DNA from: Sandaracinobacteroides sayramensis
GTDB taxonomy: Bacteria; Pseudomonadota; Alphaproteobacteria; Sphingomonadales; Sphingomonadaceae
Reading direction: 5' to 3'
Assembly: GCF_022014495.1 (NCBI RefSeq)
Contig: NZ_JAKLSQ010000017.1
Location: 1 to 60,018, forward strand
Length of the DNA stretch: 60,018 bases
Shown: in pieces, positions 32,327-41,311 of the stretch
Position numbering within the stretch: position 1 is the stretch's first letter
Layout of the letters: every line of letters begins with the position of its first letter
The notes under the pieces: generated by a model
Database searches by the model: none
Told to the model about the DNA's origin: nothing
Seen by the model: the letters and a program-made list of their open reading frames with translations, nothing else
Translations under genes and position numbers: made by a program

Positions 32327-34150
32327 TCAGGCGGCGCGAAGGTCCGTCTTGCGCAGCCAGGCGAGAAGGGCGGTGACCGCAGCCGGCGTCACCCCGCGCA
32401 CGCGCGAAGCCTGCCCCAGCGTTTCCGGCTGCGCGCTTTGCAGCCGCTCCGCCATTTCGTTCGACAGGCCGGGGATGTCGCGGAAAATTGTTCCACGTGG
32501 AACAATCAAAGCCTCATCCTGCCGCATGCGGGCGACATCGGCTTCCTGCCGTTCGAGATAGACGGCATAAGCGGCATCGGTCAGCACAGTCTCGACGACA
32601 TCCGCCGAAGCGGAAAGATCAGGCGCCAGCCGCTGTAGGATAGACCAGTCGACTCCGGGGAAACGCGCCCAATCCCAAAGCGTGCGGGCGATGCCATCGC
32701 CTTTCACTTCGGGAATCGCCGCGGCTGGAATCTTTCGCGCCTTCAATTCCGCCGTCAGCGAATCGACGGCAGCCCGGCGGGCCTGGAAACAGGCCGCGCG
32801 CTCGGTGCCGATGCAGCCCAGCGCCAGCCCCTTGCCCGTCAGGCGCAAGTCGCTGTTGTCCGCCCGAAGCCGCAGCCGATATTCGGCGCGCGAGGTGAAC
32901 ATGCGATACGGCTCGGACACGCCATGGGTGACGAGATCGTCCAGCATCACCCCGATATAGCTTTCCGCCCGGTCCGGCACCCAGCGCGCGCCGGCCGCGT
33001 TCAGCCCGGCGACCAGCCCCTGCGCGGCCGCTTCCTCATACCCGGTGGTGCCGTTCACCTGACCGGCCAGCCACAGGCCGGGCAGCGCCTTCAATTGCAG
33101 CGTCTGGTCGAGCGCGCGGGGGTCGATATGGTCATACTCCACCGCATAGCCCGGCTGCACGATCCGGGCGCGCTCGAGCCCGGGAATGGAGCGGACGATC
33201 GCTGCCTGCACATCTTCCGGCAGGCTGGTGGAAATGCCGTTCGGGTAGATGAGGGGATCGTCCAGCCCTTCCGGCTCCAGAAAAATCTGATGCCCGTCCC
33301 GGTCGCCGAAGCGCATCACCTTGTCTTCGATAGACGGGCAGTAACGCGGGCCGACCCCCTCGATCCGGCCGGCATACATCGGCGAACGGCCAATGTTACG
33401 GCGGATCGTCTCATGCGTTTCCGGCGTGGTGCGGGTGATGTAGCAATCCACCTGCGGGGTGGTGGTCACCTTAGTCAGCGTGGAAAAGAAGGCTGGCTCG
33501 GAATCCCCGGCCTGCGCTTCCAGGTTGGACCAGTCGATGCTGCGCGCGTCGAGACGCGGCGGCGTGCCGGTCTTCAACCGCCCCATCGGCAGGCCGAGCG
33601 CCCGAAGCCGGACCGCCAGCGCCGAAGCGCCGGATTCGCCGACCCGCCCCCCCGCCAGCTGCCGCTCGCCGATGTGCATCACCCCGCCCAGAAAAGTGCC
33701 GGTCGTCAGCACGACGGCGCCAGCCCGCAATTCGCCGCGCGAAGTGACGACGCCGGCGCAGCGGCCATGCTCCACCAGCAGGTCGGTGACTTCCGCCTCC
33801 ACCACTTCCACGCCGCTCTGCCCGACCAGTGCACGGATGGCGGCAGCGTAAAGTCGCCGATCCGCCTGCGCGCGCGGCCCCTGGACCGCCGGCCCACGGC
33901 TGCGATTCAACAGACGAAACTGGATGCCGGCCCGGTCCGCCGCGCGGCCCATGATGCCGTCCATCGCGTCGATCTCCCGGACCAGATGCCCCTTGCCCAG
34001 GCCGCCGATCGCCGGGTTGCAGCTCATCTGCCCGATGTTGTCCCGCCGGTAGGTGACCAGCGCGACACGCGCGCCAAGACGCGCAGCGGCGCAGGCCGCC
34101 TCGGCGCCGGCATGGCCGCCGCCAACGACAAGGACATCATGGTGGGTCAC
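32327..34150 (-). CDS. mnmG: tRNA uridine-5-carboxymethylaminomethyl modification enzyme MnmG (GidA)
   Basis: A 607-residue FAD protein that, with MnmE, adds carboxymethylaminomethyl groups to wobble uridine 34 of several tRNAs. The FAD motif [20 protein letters not shown] starts near residue 8, followed by [20 protein letters not shown] and [11 protein letters not shown]. The insertion and C-terminal helical domain are complete ([19 protein letters not shown]). A parS site (32490-32505) lies in its 3' part. Confidence 0.97.
   Translation of the reverse strand: MTHHDVLVVGGGHAGAEAACAAARLGARVALVTYRRDNIGQMSCNPAIGGLGKGHLVREIDAMDGIMGRAADRAGIQFRLLNRSRGPAVQGPRAQADRRLYAAAIRALVGQSGVEVVEAEVTDLLVEHGRCAGVVTSRGELRAGAVVLTTGTFLGGVMHIGERQLAGGRVGESGASALAVRLRALGLPMGRLKTGTPPRLDARSIDWSNLEAQAGDSEPAFFSTLTKVTTTPQVDCYITRTTPETHETIRRNIGRSPMYAGRIEGVGPRYCPSIEDKVMRFGDRDGHQIFLEPEGLDDPLIYPNGISTSLPEDVQAAIVRSIPGLERARIVQPGYAVEYDHIDPRALDQTLQLKALPGLWLAGQVNGTTGYEEAAAQGLVAGLNAAGARWVPDRAESYIGVMLDDLVTHGVSEPYRMFTSRAEYRLRLRADNSDLRLTGKGLALGCIGTERAACFQARRAAVDSLTAELKARKIPAAAIPEVKGDGIARTLWDWARFPGVDWSILQRLAPDLSASADVVETVLTDAAYAVYLERQEADVARMRQDEALIVPRGTIFRDIPGLSNEMAERLQSAQPETLGQASRVRGVTPAAVTALLAWLRKTDLRAA
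32490..32505. promoter_or_regulatory. parS site 3 (inside mnmG)
   Basis: A third perfect TGTTCCACGTGGAACA, within the C-terminal coding part of mnmG, where it encodes IVPRGTI. Identical to the other four sites. Confidence 0.93.
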
Positions 34151-34168
34151 GTGAGGGCCATAGCAGAT

Positions 34169-34184
34169 TGTTCCACGTGGAACA
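34169..34184. promoter_or_regulatory. parS site 4 (upstream of mnmG)
   Basis: Perfect TGTTCCACGTGGAACA, 18 bases before the mnmG start codon. It forms the left border of repeat element X4. Confidence 0.93.
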
Positions 34185-34217
34185 AAGGGGTGGGTGTGGG
34201 GGCGCGGCGGGGTTTTG

Positions 34218-34680
34218 CCTCCGGCGGCCAGGGCTTTGCCCTGGACCCAGCAGGGGCGTGACGCCCCTGCACCCCCGGTTCTCGGGGTGTGCGGCGGGGT
34301 TGGGCTGGTGGGGTGGTTTATGGCCTGCGGCGCTGGGTGGTTTTAGCGCCGCAGGCAATCGAATCGGTTGCGGACGCGGCTGTGTTCGGGGGTTTGAGCG
34401 ACCATAGCCATTCGTCACCCCGGGCTTGACCCGGGGTCCAGCTTCTGGGCGGGCACGGCGGTGGAGGCGGAAAGCTGGACCCCGGGTCAAGCCCGGGGGG
34501 ACAGGTGGTGGAGTTGGTTGCCTGAACGGCTCGGCCGGTCTGGCGCTGCGTCGAGAATAGGGGGTGCAGGGGAAACATTCCCCTGCTGGGTCCAGGGCAA
34601 GGCCCTGGCCGCCGGAGGCTCCCCAGGTTGGACGGTGGGCGCTGGCGGTTTGCTCCACTCCAACCCCTCCGTGCAAGGGC
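34218..34680. repeat. Composite repeat element X4 (B-C-A-S-B'-E)
   Basis: This fills the mnmE-mnmG gap. Arm B is at 34218-34277. Module C follows, with the hairpin GCCTGCGGCGCT ... AGCGCCGCAGGC at about 34322-34358. Repeat A is at 34413-34502, then spacer S, inverted arm B' (34560-34619) and an E module. The left arm has stem AGGGGCGTGACGCCCCT and the right arm AGGGGAAACATTCCCCT, so each arm is self-complementary but the two no longer fully match. parS sites sit on both sides. No gene is present. Confidence 0.87.
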
Positions 34681-34689
34681 GGCTTTGAT

Positions 34690-34705
34690 TGTTCCACGTG
34701 GAACA
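34690..34705. promoter_or_regulatory. parS site 5 (3' of mnmE)
   Basis: Perfect TGTTCCACGTGGAACA, 26 bases beyond the mnmE stop codon and just outside element X4. With the other four it makes five identical sites in about 2.5 kb. Confidence 0.93.
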
Positions 34706-34730
34706 ATTTGGGTTATTTCAGGCGAAACAG

Positions 34731-35999
34731 CTACTTGCCTATGCAGAAGCGGCTGAAGATGGCGCCGAGGACGGCTTCCGGGTCTATCCGGCCGGTCAGG
34801 CGGCCGAGGGCGTGGGCGGCGCTTCGGAGGGATTCGGCGGCGAGGACCGGGTCCTTCTGCGTCTGGGCTTCGCGGGCGTAGAGGAGGGTTTCGGCGATGA
34901 GCTGGCGCTGGCGTTCGGTGCTGACGAGCGGGGGTTCGCCGGTGGGGATTTGGGTGGCGGCCCATTGGGTGAGCCAGGATTCGAGTTCGGCGAGGCCGGC
35001 GCCTGTGCGGGCGGAGAGGTGGAAGCGGCCGTCGTGGCGGCCGGGGGGGAGGCCGGTTTCGTCGATCTTGTTGCGGATGTTGCCGCCCTCTCCGAGGTCG
35101 AGGAGGAGGTCGGCGGAACTGGCGCGGGCGCGGGCGCGGGCTATGCCTTCCGCCTCTATGGGGTCGGCGGTTTCGCGCAGGCCGGCGGTGTCGAGGAGGG
35201 TGGCGGGGCGGCCGGCGAGATCGACGTGGATTTCGAGGACGTCGCGGGTGGTGCCGGCGTGGGGGGTGACGATGGCCACGTCGCGGCGGGCGAGGGCGTT
35301 CATCAGGCTGGACTTGCCGGCGTTGGGCGGGCCGACGATGGCGATGGTGAGGCCGTGGCGAATCCGCTCGGCGAGTGGGGCGGCGTTCAGGGCGGTTTCG
35401 AGGCTGGCGACGAGCTGGGCCAATTGGCGGTTGGCGGGGCGCTCGGGGGTTTCGGCCACGTCGGATTCGTCGGCGAAATCGAAATCGGCTTCCATGTCGG
35501 CGAGGATGTCTATGAGTTGGCTGCGCCAATGCTCGGCCTCGGCGCGCAGGCGGCCGCCGCTGTTGGCCAGCGCCAGTTCGCGCTGGGCGTCGGTTTCGGC
35601 GGCCAGCAGGTCGGAAAGGGCTTCGGCCTGGGTAAGGTCCATGCGGCCGTGGAGGAAGGCGCGGCGGGTGAATTCGCCGGCTTCGGCCGGGCGGGAGCCG
35701 AGGTCCGTCAGCGCGCGGAGCAGGGCGGAGACGACGGCGGGGCTGCCGTGACAGTGCAATTCGGCGACATCCTCCCCGGTGAAGCTGTTCGGGCCGGGGA
35801 AGGTGATAATTAATGCCTTATCAAGGAGTTGCTGCGTTTTTGGGTGGAGAATGCTGCGCAGCATCGCGGTTCGGGGAGGGGGCAGACGACGGGTGCCGGT
35901 GAGGTTGCGCACCATATCGAACACGCCTTCGCCGCTGAGGCGGATGACGGCCACGCCTGACGGGAGGGGGCCGGTGGAGAGGGCGTGTATGGCCTGCAT
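34731..35999 (-). CDS. mnmE: tRNA modification GTPase MnmE (TrmE)
   Basis: A 422-residue GTPase, partner of MnmG in U34 modification. The N-terminal tetrahydrofolate-binding domain starts HALSTGPLPSGVAVIRLSG. The G domain has the P-loop IVGPPNAGKSSLMNALARRD and switch II LLDTAGLRET. The expected G4 NKxD motif is not clearly visible; the corresponding stretch reads RNKIDETGLP. The C-terminus ends with the hallmark FCIGK (catalytic Cys). The family is usually ~430-455 residues, so it is slightly short. Confidence 0.95.
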   Translation of the reverse strand: MQAIHALSTGPLPSGVAVIRLSGEGVFDMVRNLTGTRRLPPPRTAMLRSILHPKTQQLLDKALIITFPGPNSFTGEDVAELHCHGSPAVVSALLRALTDLGSRPAEAGEFTRRAFLHGRMDLTQAEALSDLLAAETDAQRELALANSGGRLRAEAEHWRSQLIDILADMEADFDFADESDVAETPERPANRQLAQLVASLETALNAAPLAERIRHGLTIAIVGPPNAGKSSLMNALARRDVAIVTPHAGTTRDVLEIHVDLAGRPATLLDTAGLRETADPIEAEGIARARARASSADLLLDLGEGGNIRNKIDETGLPPGRHDGRFHLSARTGAGLAELESWLTQWAATQIPTGEPPLVSTERQRQLIAETLLYAREAQTQKDPVLAAESLRSAAHALGRLTGRIDPEAVLGAIFSRFCIGK

Positions 36000-36166
36000 G
36001 GTGTGGTTTTACGGTTTCCGGTGGCTGGCGGGAATCGAAATCCGGTTTTCGGCGACTTTTCGGCGTCTGGGGCTGGCCGGGGTTTGGGGAATGCTATTGG
36101 ATAGGTTCATAATCCCGGCTTAAGCGCCATCTTCTCTTCCTGTGTAATTGCCAATGGAGGCCTGCC

Positions 36167-36961
36167 TTGGATCCCTTCCTTCTTGTCGAGCGCGACGGCC
36201 CGGTGGTCACGGCGACGCTCAATCGCCCGCAGCAGCGCAACGCGCTTTCGGAAGCGGAGCATTTCGCCGAGATTGAGGATTTCTGCCGCAAGGTGGACAG
36301 CGACCGCGGGATTCGCGCCGTGGTGCTGACCGGGGCGGGGTCGGCCTTCTGCGCCGGCGGCGACGTGAAGAAGATGCGCGATCGCACCGGCATGTTCTCC
36401 GGCTCCCCCTATGGGCTTCGGAACGGCTATCGCATGGGTATCCAGTTGATACCCAAGGCTTTTTATGAGCTGGAGACTCCGGTGGTGGCGGCGATCAACG
36501 GGCCGGCGATCGGGGCGGGGCTGGATCTCGCCTGCATGTGCGACGTGCGGATCGCCGCCGACACGGCGCTGTTCGCGGAAAGCTTCGTGAAGCTGGGAAT
36601 CGTGCCCGGCGACGGCGGCGCCTGGCTGCTGCCGCGAATCATCGGCCTATCGCGCGCCAGCCTGATGACGCTGACCGGCGACAGCATCGACGCGCGGCAG
36701 GCGCTGGAATATGGGCTGGTGAGTTCGGTGGTGCCGGCCGGCGAGCTGCTGGGCGCCGCGCGGGAAATCGCCGGGCGGATCGCCGCCAACCCCGGGCCGG
36801 CGGTGCGGCTGGCGAAGCGGCTGCTGCGCGAGGGGCAGGACATGAAGCTGGGGCCGTTGCTGGAGCTTTCGGCCGCCTATCAGGCGCTGGCGCACAATGA
36901 AGAAGAGCATCATGAGGCCGTGGCCGCCTTCCTGGAGAGGCGTCCGCCCCGGTTCGATTAG
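36167..36961 (+). CDS. Enoyl-CoA hydratase/isomerase family protein
   Basis: A 264-residue crotonase-fold protein. Oxyanion-hole regions are seen (TLNRPQQRNALS; LTGAGSAFCAGGDVKKM; AINGPAIGAGLDLACMCDVR). LGIVPGDGGAWLLPRIIG carries one acidic residue of the catalytic area, and the end is RRPPRFD. A TTG start is proposed because GGAGG lies seven bases upstream and no ATG is near. The acyl-CoA substrate is unknown. Confidence 0.88.
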   Translation: MDPFLLVERDGPVVTATLNRPQQRNALSEAEHFAEIEDFCRKVDSDRGIRAVVLTGAGSAFCAGGDVKKMRDRTGMFSGSPYGLRNGYRMGIQLIPKAFYELETPVVAAINGPAIGAGLDLACMCDVRIAADTALFAESFVKLGIVPGDGGAWLLPRIIGLSRASLMTLTGDSIDARQALEYGLVSSVVPAGELLGAAREIAGRIAANPGPAVRLAKRLLREGQDMKLGPLLELSAAYQALAHNEEEHHEAVAAFLERRPPRFD

Positions 36962-36983
36962 GGTGGGGATTCCTGTTGGCCTT

Positions 36984-37074
36984 CGTCATTCCGGGCTTGA
37001 CCCGGGGTTCGGCTTTCTTTGTCGAGCGCGGGGCGGGCGGAAAAGCTGGACCTCGGGTCAAGCCCGGGGTGACG
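36984..37074. repeat. Repeat A, copy 7
   Basis: A solitary copy of the double palindrome between two convergent genes, slightly diverged (ATTCCGGG and ACCTCGGG replace the usual bases). A 15-base direct repeat (GACGGGGAAATGCGG) follows at 37071-37085 and 37107-37121. The rest of the 214-base gap holds nothing else. Confidence 0.8.
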
Positions 37075-37175
37075 GGGAAATGCGGGGCGGCGGGAAAATG
37101 GGGGGCGACGGGGAAATGCGGCGAGGGCTGGTATGGGTTTCCGGCCTGGCGTTGGGCTGCTGAAGGGGGTGCGGC

Positions 37176-39539
37176 TCAGAGGTTGCGGGCGGGGAGTTCG
37201 CGTGGCGGCTTTCCGCTGTCGCAGATGTCGTGGAGGAAGGCGCGGGTTTCGGGCAGGCTGTTCTGGCGGTCGAATTCGCTGAGCTTGCCTTCCGATTCCA
37301 GGGCGAGGAAGCTGGCGAGCAGTTCGCGCCAGAGGCGGCAGGCGCCCTCAGTGTCCCCCAGATTGTAGAGGTTGGTGGCGCTGGTGCGCAGCGCGGCGTT
37401 GCGCGAGCGGCGGGCGCCGGGGGCGTCGCCGGCCAGCGCCACCAGCCTGTCATGGGCTTGCAGCACCTGCGCCGTGGCGGCCTTGCTGGCGGCGGCGTCG
37501 CGCCGGTCGGCGTGGATCTGCGCCAGCACTTCGCCGGCGATCGCCTGCATCTGGATTCCGCTGGCGTCGTTCGGATCCTGCGCCGCCATGCGGTCGGCGA
37601 TGGCGACCGATTCCTCGATGGACGCGCGGGCCTCGGCGTCGCGCTTGTTGGTGCGGTGAACGACGGCCGCATACCAGAGCGAGATGGCGAGCTTGCGCAT
37701 GATGGCCGGATCGCCCGGCTTTTCGGCCAGCAGCGAGCGGTTGATGGCGATCGCCCGGTCGAGCGTGGCGCGGGCTTCCGCCGGCATGTCTAGCTTGTGC
37801 TGCGGTTCGGCGAGGAGGCGGAGGTTGGCGCTGCGGGCGGAGCGCACGCCGGCGTCCTGCTGGAGGTCGGCGGGGAGGCCGGCGAGGAAGTCCTCGGCCT
37901 TCTGGTGCAGGGACAGCGCGCCCTTATAGTCGTTGTTCCAACCGTAGCTGTCGCCCTGGGCCTGCAGCGCCGTCGCCATCAGCCGGGCGGCTTCCGGCGT
38001 GCGAGTGGCGAAGGGGGCGATGGCCTTCTCCGCCTGCTCCGCTTCGGCTCGGGCGGCGATTTCGTTGTTGTTGTTGTAGAGGTTGGCGCCAGCCTGCGCG
38101 AGGCGGAGCGTGGCATAGGCGGTGGCGAGCGCCTGGTCGTCCGGCGTCGCCTCATAGGCCGGGGTGAGGAGGGCGTCGGCGCGGGCGAGCAGGGCATTGG
38201 CGTCGGCGTAGCGGCCGAGCGATTGCGACTGGCCGCCGCCCGTCACTTCCGCGAGGCGGACGAAGCCGCGACCGGCCTCGGCCCGGACGTCGGCCGGGGC
38301 GTTTTCCATGGCCGCGAGCGCGTCGAGATAGGCGATGGCGGTTTTCGCCAGCGTTTCCCGCGCGTTAGTGGCGCCGGGCACCTTGCTGACGGAATCGTAG
38401 ACATCGAACAGCAGGGCGTTGGCGATGGCGCGGGTCTGTTCGAAGCGGGCCTCGGCCTCGGCTTCGGCGCGGCGGGCCTGGGCGTTGGCGAAGCTGACTC
38501 CGACGAGGCCGCCGGCGAGCGCGAGGAAGGCGAGCGCGGCCGCGGCGACGGCGGCCTTGTTGCGGGCGGCGAATTTGCGGATGCGATAGGTTTCTCCGCC
38601 GTTCATCGCAGCGACCGGCTGGCCGGAGCGGAGCGCGGCGAGATCCGCCGCCAGCGCGTCGGCGCTGGGGTAGGCGGGGGTTTCGGCGGTGGCGGCGGCA
38701 ACGATGGCGGCGAGTTCGGGGCTGGGCCTGGGGCCGGCTTTCGGGCCGGATTCTGGACCGGAATCTGGGATCAGGCGCTTGATGAGGCGGCCGAGGGCGG
38801 CGATGTCGACCGCCGTGCTGGCGCCCTCCATATCCGCCGGCCGGGCGATTCCGAAGTCTATGAGCTTCGGCGTGCCGTCCGCCTGCACCAGCACGTTCAG
38901 GGGGGTGATGTCGCGGTGGATGATGAGGCGCTGGTGGGCGTAGGCGACGGCGCGCGCCGTCGTCTCGAGGAGGGCGAGACGGGCGCCGGTGTCGAGGTTG
39001 CGGGCGGTGGCCCAGCGGTCGATCGGCTCGCCCTCGATCAGCTCCATGACGATGTAGGGCGAGCCGCCGGGCGTCTCGCCGCCGTCCAGCAGGCGGGCGA
39101 TGTTCGGGTGCTGCAGGGCGGCGAGCGTCTGCCGTTCGGCGCGGAAGCGCTGGGCCAGCACGTCCGACAGCAGGCCGGGCTTGATGAGCTTGATGGCGGT
39201 TTCGTGCCGGAAGTCGCCGGTGTCGCGGGTGCCGCGATAGACGGCGCCCATGCCGCCGCGGCCGATGAGGGCGGTGATCCGATACTGGCCGATGCGCTCG
39301 GGCAGGGGAGAGGGGCCAGAAAGGCCGAGTGCGGCGCCGCCGGTGCGCAGCGAGGCGATCCGGTCCGCCTCCAGCAGTTCGGCGAGCCGGGCCTTGACCG
39401 CGGCGTCGGCCGTGCGGCCGGCGATCCAGCTTTCGCGCGCGGTCTCGGGGACGTCCAGCAGATCGTCGAAGAGGATGAGGGCGACCCGTTCGATGGCGTT
39501 GCGGTCGGTCGGGGGATCGCCGACGGGCGTCTCAGCCAT
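37176..39539 (-). CDS. Atypical Ser/Thr protein kinase with TPR sensor domain
   Basis: A 787-residue membrane kinase. The kinase domain (about residues 84-305) has a Gly-rich loop LIGRGGMGAVYRG, Lys117 (ETAIKLIKP), HRDITPLN (208-215; Thr in place of the usual catalytic-loop Lys) and DFG (228-230). The normal activation-segment motif G-T-P-x-Y-M-x-P-E is missing: DFGIARP runs almost directly into a VDIAALG helix. A membrane helix at about 330-350 leads to a large TPR-like region. It overlaps the sigma-factor gene by eight bases, so they are co-expressed. Confidence 0.88.
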   Translation of the reverse strand: MAETPVGDPPTDRNAIERVALILFDDLLDVPETARESWIAGRTADAAVKARLAELLEADRIASLRTGGAALGLSGPSPLPERIGQYRITALIGRGGMGAVYRGTRDTGDFRHETAIKLIKPGLLSDVLAQRFRAERQTLAALQHPNIARLLDGGETPGGSPYIVMELIEGEPIDRWATARNLDTGARLALLETTARAVAYAHQRLIIHRDITPLNVLVQADGTPKLIDFGIARPADMEGASTAVDIAALGRLIKRLIPDSGPESGPKAGPRPSPELAAIVAAATAETPAYPSADALAADLAALRSGQPVAAMNGGETYRIRKFAARNKAAVAAAALAFLALAGGLVGVSFANAQARRAEAEAEARFEQTRAIANALLFDVYDSVSKVPGATNARETLAKTAIAYLDALAAMENAPADVRAEAGRGFVRLAEVTGGGQSQSLGRYADANALLARADALLTPAYEATPDDQALATAYATLRLAQAGANLYNNNNEIAARAEAEQAEKAIAPFATRTPEAARLMATALQAQGDSYGWNNDYKGALSLHQKAEDFLAGLPADLQQDAGVRSARSANLRLLAEPQHKLDMPAEARATLDRAIAINRSLLAEKPGDPAIMRKLAISLWYAAVVHRTNKRDAEARASIEESVAIADRMAAQDPNDASGIQMQAIAGEVLAQIHADRRDAAASKAATAQVLQAHDRLVALAGDAPGARRSRNAALRTSATNLYNLGDTEGACRLWRELLASFLALESEGKLSEFDRQNSLPETRAFLHDICDSGKPPRELPARNL

Positions 39540-40095
39540 CGATGGGGTTTTCCAGCGCGTCGGCGAGCCAGGCGCGGGCGGTGCGCCAGCGGCGCTTGAG
39601 CGTGGCTTCCGACAGGCCGGTGACTTCGGCGATGTCCCCCAATGGCATTCCGCCGAAGTAGCGCATTTCGATAATGTCCGCGAGCTGCATGTCGATCACC
39701 CCCAGACGCCTGAGCGCGGTTTCGAGGGCAATCAGGTCAACCCGTTGCTCGCCGTCTATGTCGGCGTTCAGTTCCATCTTCAGATGCGCGCGCTTGTCCG
39801 TGCGCTTCTGCCGGGCGTGGTCGACGAGGATGTTGCGCATCAGCCGGGCGGCGAGCGCGATGACATGGGCGCGGTCCGCCAGGTCTATGCGGCCGAGGCG
39901 GACGAGGCGGAGGATGGCGTCGTTCACCAGATCGCCGGACGAGAAGGAGACGTTGCGCTCGCGCCGGAGCTGGGCGGAGGCGATCATCTTCAGCTCCGGG
40001 AGGAGAAGCTCCACCAGCTCGTCGCGCGCGGCCATGTCCCCTCCGCGCCAGTCGCGGATAAGATCGTTCACCCGGTTTTCCGCCATATGGTGCAT
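39532..40095 (-). CDS. ECF-like sigma factor linked to the kinase
   Basis: A 187-residue sigma-70-family protein of the group often annotated TIGR02999. Region 2 spans about residues 10-90 (LIRDWRGGDMAARDELVELL; FSSGDLVNDAILRLVRL), with DHARQKRTDKR closing it, and region 4 follows (MQLADIIEMRYFGGMPLGDIAE; VTGLSEATLKRRWRTARAWL). No anti-sigma gene is nearby; the overlapping downstream kinase gene suggests control by phosphorylation, as known for ECF43-type systems. ATG at 40086 is an alternative start. Confidence 0.88.
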   Translation of the reverse strand: MHHMAENRVNDLIRDWRGGDMAARDELVELLLPELKMIASAQLRRERNVSFSSGDLVNDAILRLVRLGRIDLADRAHVIALAARLMRNILVDHARQKRTDKRAHLKMELNADIDGEQRVDLIALETALRRLGVIDMQLADIIEMRYFGGMPLGDIAEVTGLSEATLKRRWRTARAWLADALENPIDG

Positions 40096-40274
40096 GGAAT
40101 GACCGACCCCGTTGCCCCAGTCTTCGGACTGCCCTTCATATGGGACTAGGGAGCGGTTCGCGGCTTGGCAAGAAAATGCATGGTGAATCGACCGGGTGAG
40201 CCGTTTTCCCGGTTTTTTGCCGCTATGTCTGTTGCGGGGCGATGGTGGGCATGCCCCTGAACAGGGAGAGACAG

Positions 40275-41051
40275 ATGTTTCGGACAGGGTTGGCGGTTTC
40301 GGCCGCGCTTCTGATGGCCGCGCCGGCGTTCGCCGCGCCGGTGGATCTTTCGGACTGGACCCAGGAAGGCGGCGGCAACTGGGTGCTGAGCGCCGACAGG
40401 AACAGCGTCGAGCAGACCTGGAATGTCGTGCCCGGCGTGTTCTACGGGCCGGGCAATGCGCAGGGGAAGAAGCTTTCCGGCACGATCAAGGTGAACACCT
40501 CCAGCGACGACGACATGATCGGCTTCGTGCTGGGCTATGACGCCGGCGAGATCAACGCCGGGCCGGGCGGCGCGGACTTCCTGCTGATCGACTGGAAGCA
40601 ATATGACCAGGGCGGCTTCTACGGCGGCACGGCGAAGGCCGGCCTCGCCATTTCGCATGTGACGCGCGGCCTCACCGACGACGCCGGCGCCTGGCTGCAC
40701 AACCCAGATTTCGGCGTGACCGAACTGGCGCGCGGGGCGACGCTGGGCTCCACCGGCTGGGTGGATTATCAGGAGTATAGTTTCGACCTGGAGTTCACCG
40801 CCAGCAATGTGAAGGTGTATGTGAACGGCATCCTGGAACTGGACGTGGACGGCAGCTTCACCGACGGGGCGTTCGGTTTCTACAACTATTCCCAGCAGAA
40901 TGTGATCTACGCTGGCATCCGCGAGGATGTGCTGCCGCCCGATCCGACCCCGGGCGTGCCCGAGCCGGCGACCTGGGCGATGCTGATCCTGGGCTTCGGC
41001 GCCGTGGGCCTTTCCGCCCGCCGCCGGCGCGCGGTGCGCGCCAGCAATTGA
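40275..41051 (+). CDS. PEP-CTERM surface protein with thrombospondin-C-like domain
   Basis: A 258-residue exported protein. A signal peptide (LAVSAALLMAAPAFAA) precedes a concanavalin-like domain resembling the thrombospondin C-terminal domain, with an acidic calcium-type motif and a WKQ strand (DDDMIGFVLGYDAGE; ADFLLIDWKQYDQ). The C-terminus is a PEPxxWA sorting signal (VPEPATWAMLILGFGAVG then RRRR), removed by an exosortase. It is divergent from the sigma factor/kinase pair across 179 bases. No exosortase gene is in the window. A good AGGGAGA ribosome site precedes the ATG. Confidence 0.88.
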   Translation: MFRTGLAVSAALLMAAPAFAAPVDLSDWTQEGGGNWVLSADRNSVEQTWNVVPGVFYGPGNAQGKKLSGTIKVNTSSDDDMIGFVLGYDAGEINAGPGGADFLLIDWKQYDQGGFYGGTAKAGLAISHVTRGLTDDAGAWLHNPDFGVTELARGATLGSTGWVDYQEYSFDLEFTASNVKVYVNGILELDVDGSFTDGAFGFYNYSQQNVIYAGIREDVLPPDPTPGVPEPATWAMLILGFGAVGLSARRRRAVRASN

Positions 41052-41090
41052 GTTGGGGCAACCGATTTTCGGATTTCTCGGGGGCTGACT

Positions 41091-41125
41091 GGGGCGTCGC
41101 GCGCAGGAACGCGGCGCCCCTTTCT
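41091..41125 (+). terminator. Intrinsic terminator of the PEP-CTERM gene
   Basis: GGGGCGTCGCG (41091-41101) pairs with CGCGGCGCCCC (41110-41120) with one G-T wobble and an 8-base loop, followed by TTTCT. It starts 39 bases after the stop codon. Confidence 0.7.
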
Positions 41126-41311
41126 ATGGAGCCGGGCCCTGTTGGGCCACTTCAGCCGGCGGCTGGCTGACAGGCGTAGGGGAGTTTCCGCCTGAGGCGG
41201 GCGAGAGCCTCTGCGGACGGTTCCACTTCCATCACCGCGCGCACCGGGCCTCCCGGCAGCGCGGCGCGCATGAAGGAAACCGCTGAAGGGCGGGGCGAAT
41301 CCCCGCCGCTT

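Noticed and set aside
36984-37074. Repeat A as a classical intrinsic terminator
   Set aside because: Copies often follow stop codons, but none is followed by a T-run and several lie upstream of genes, so simple intrinsic termination does not explain them.
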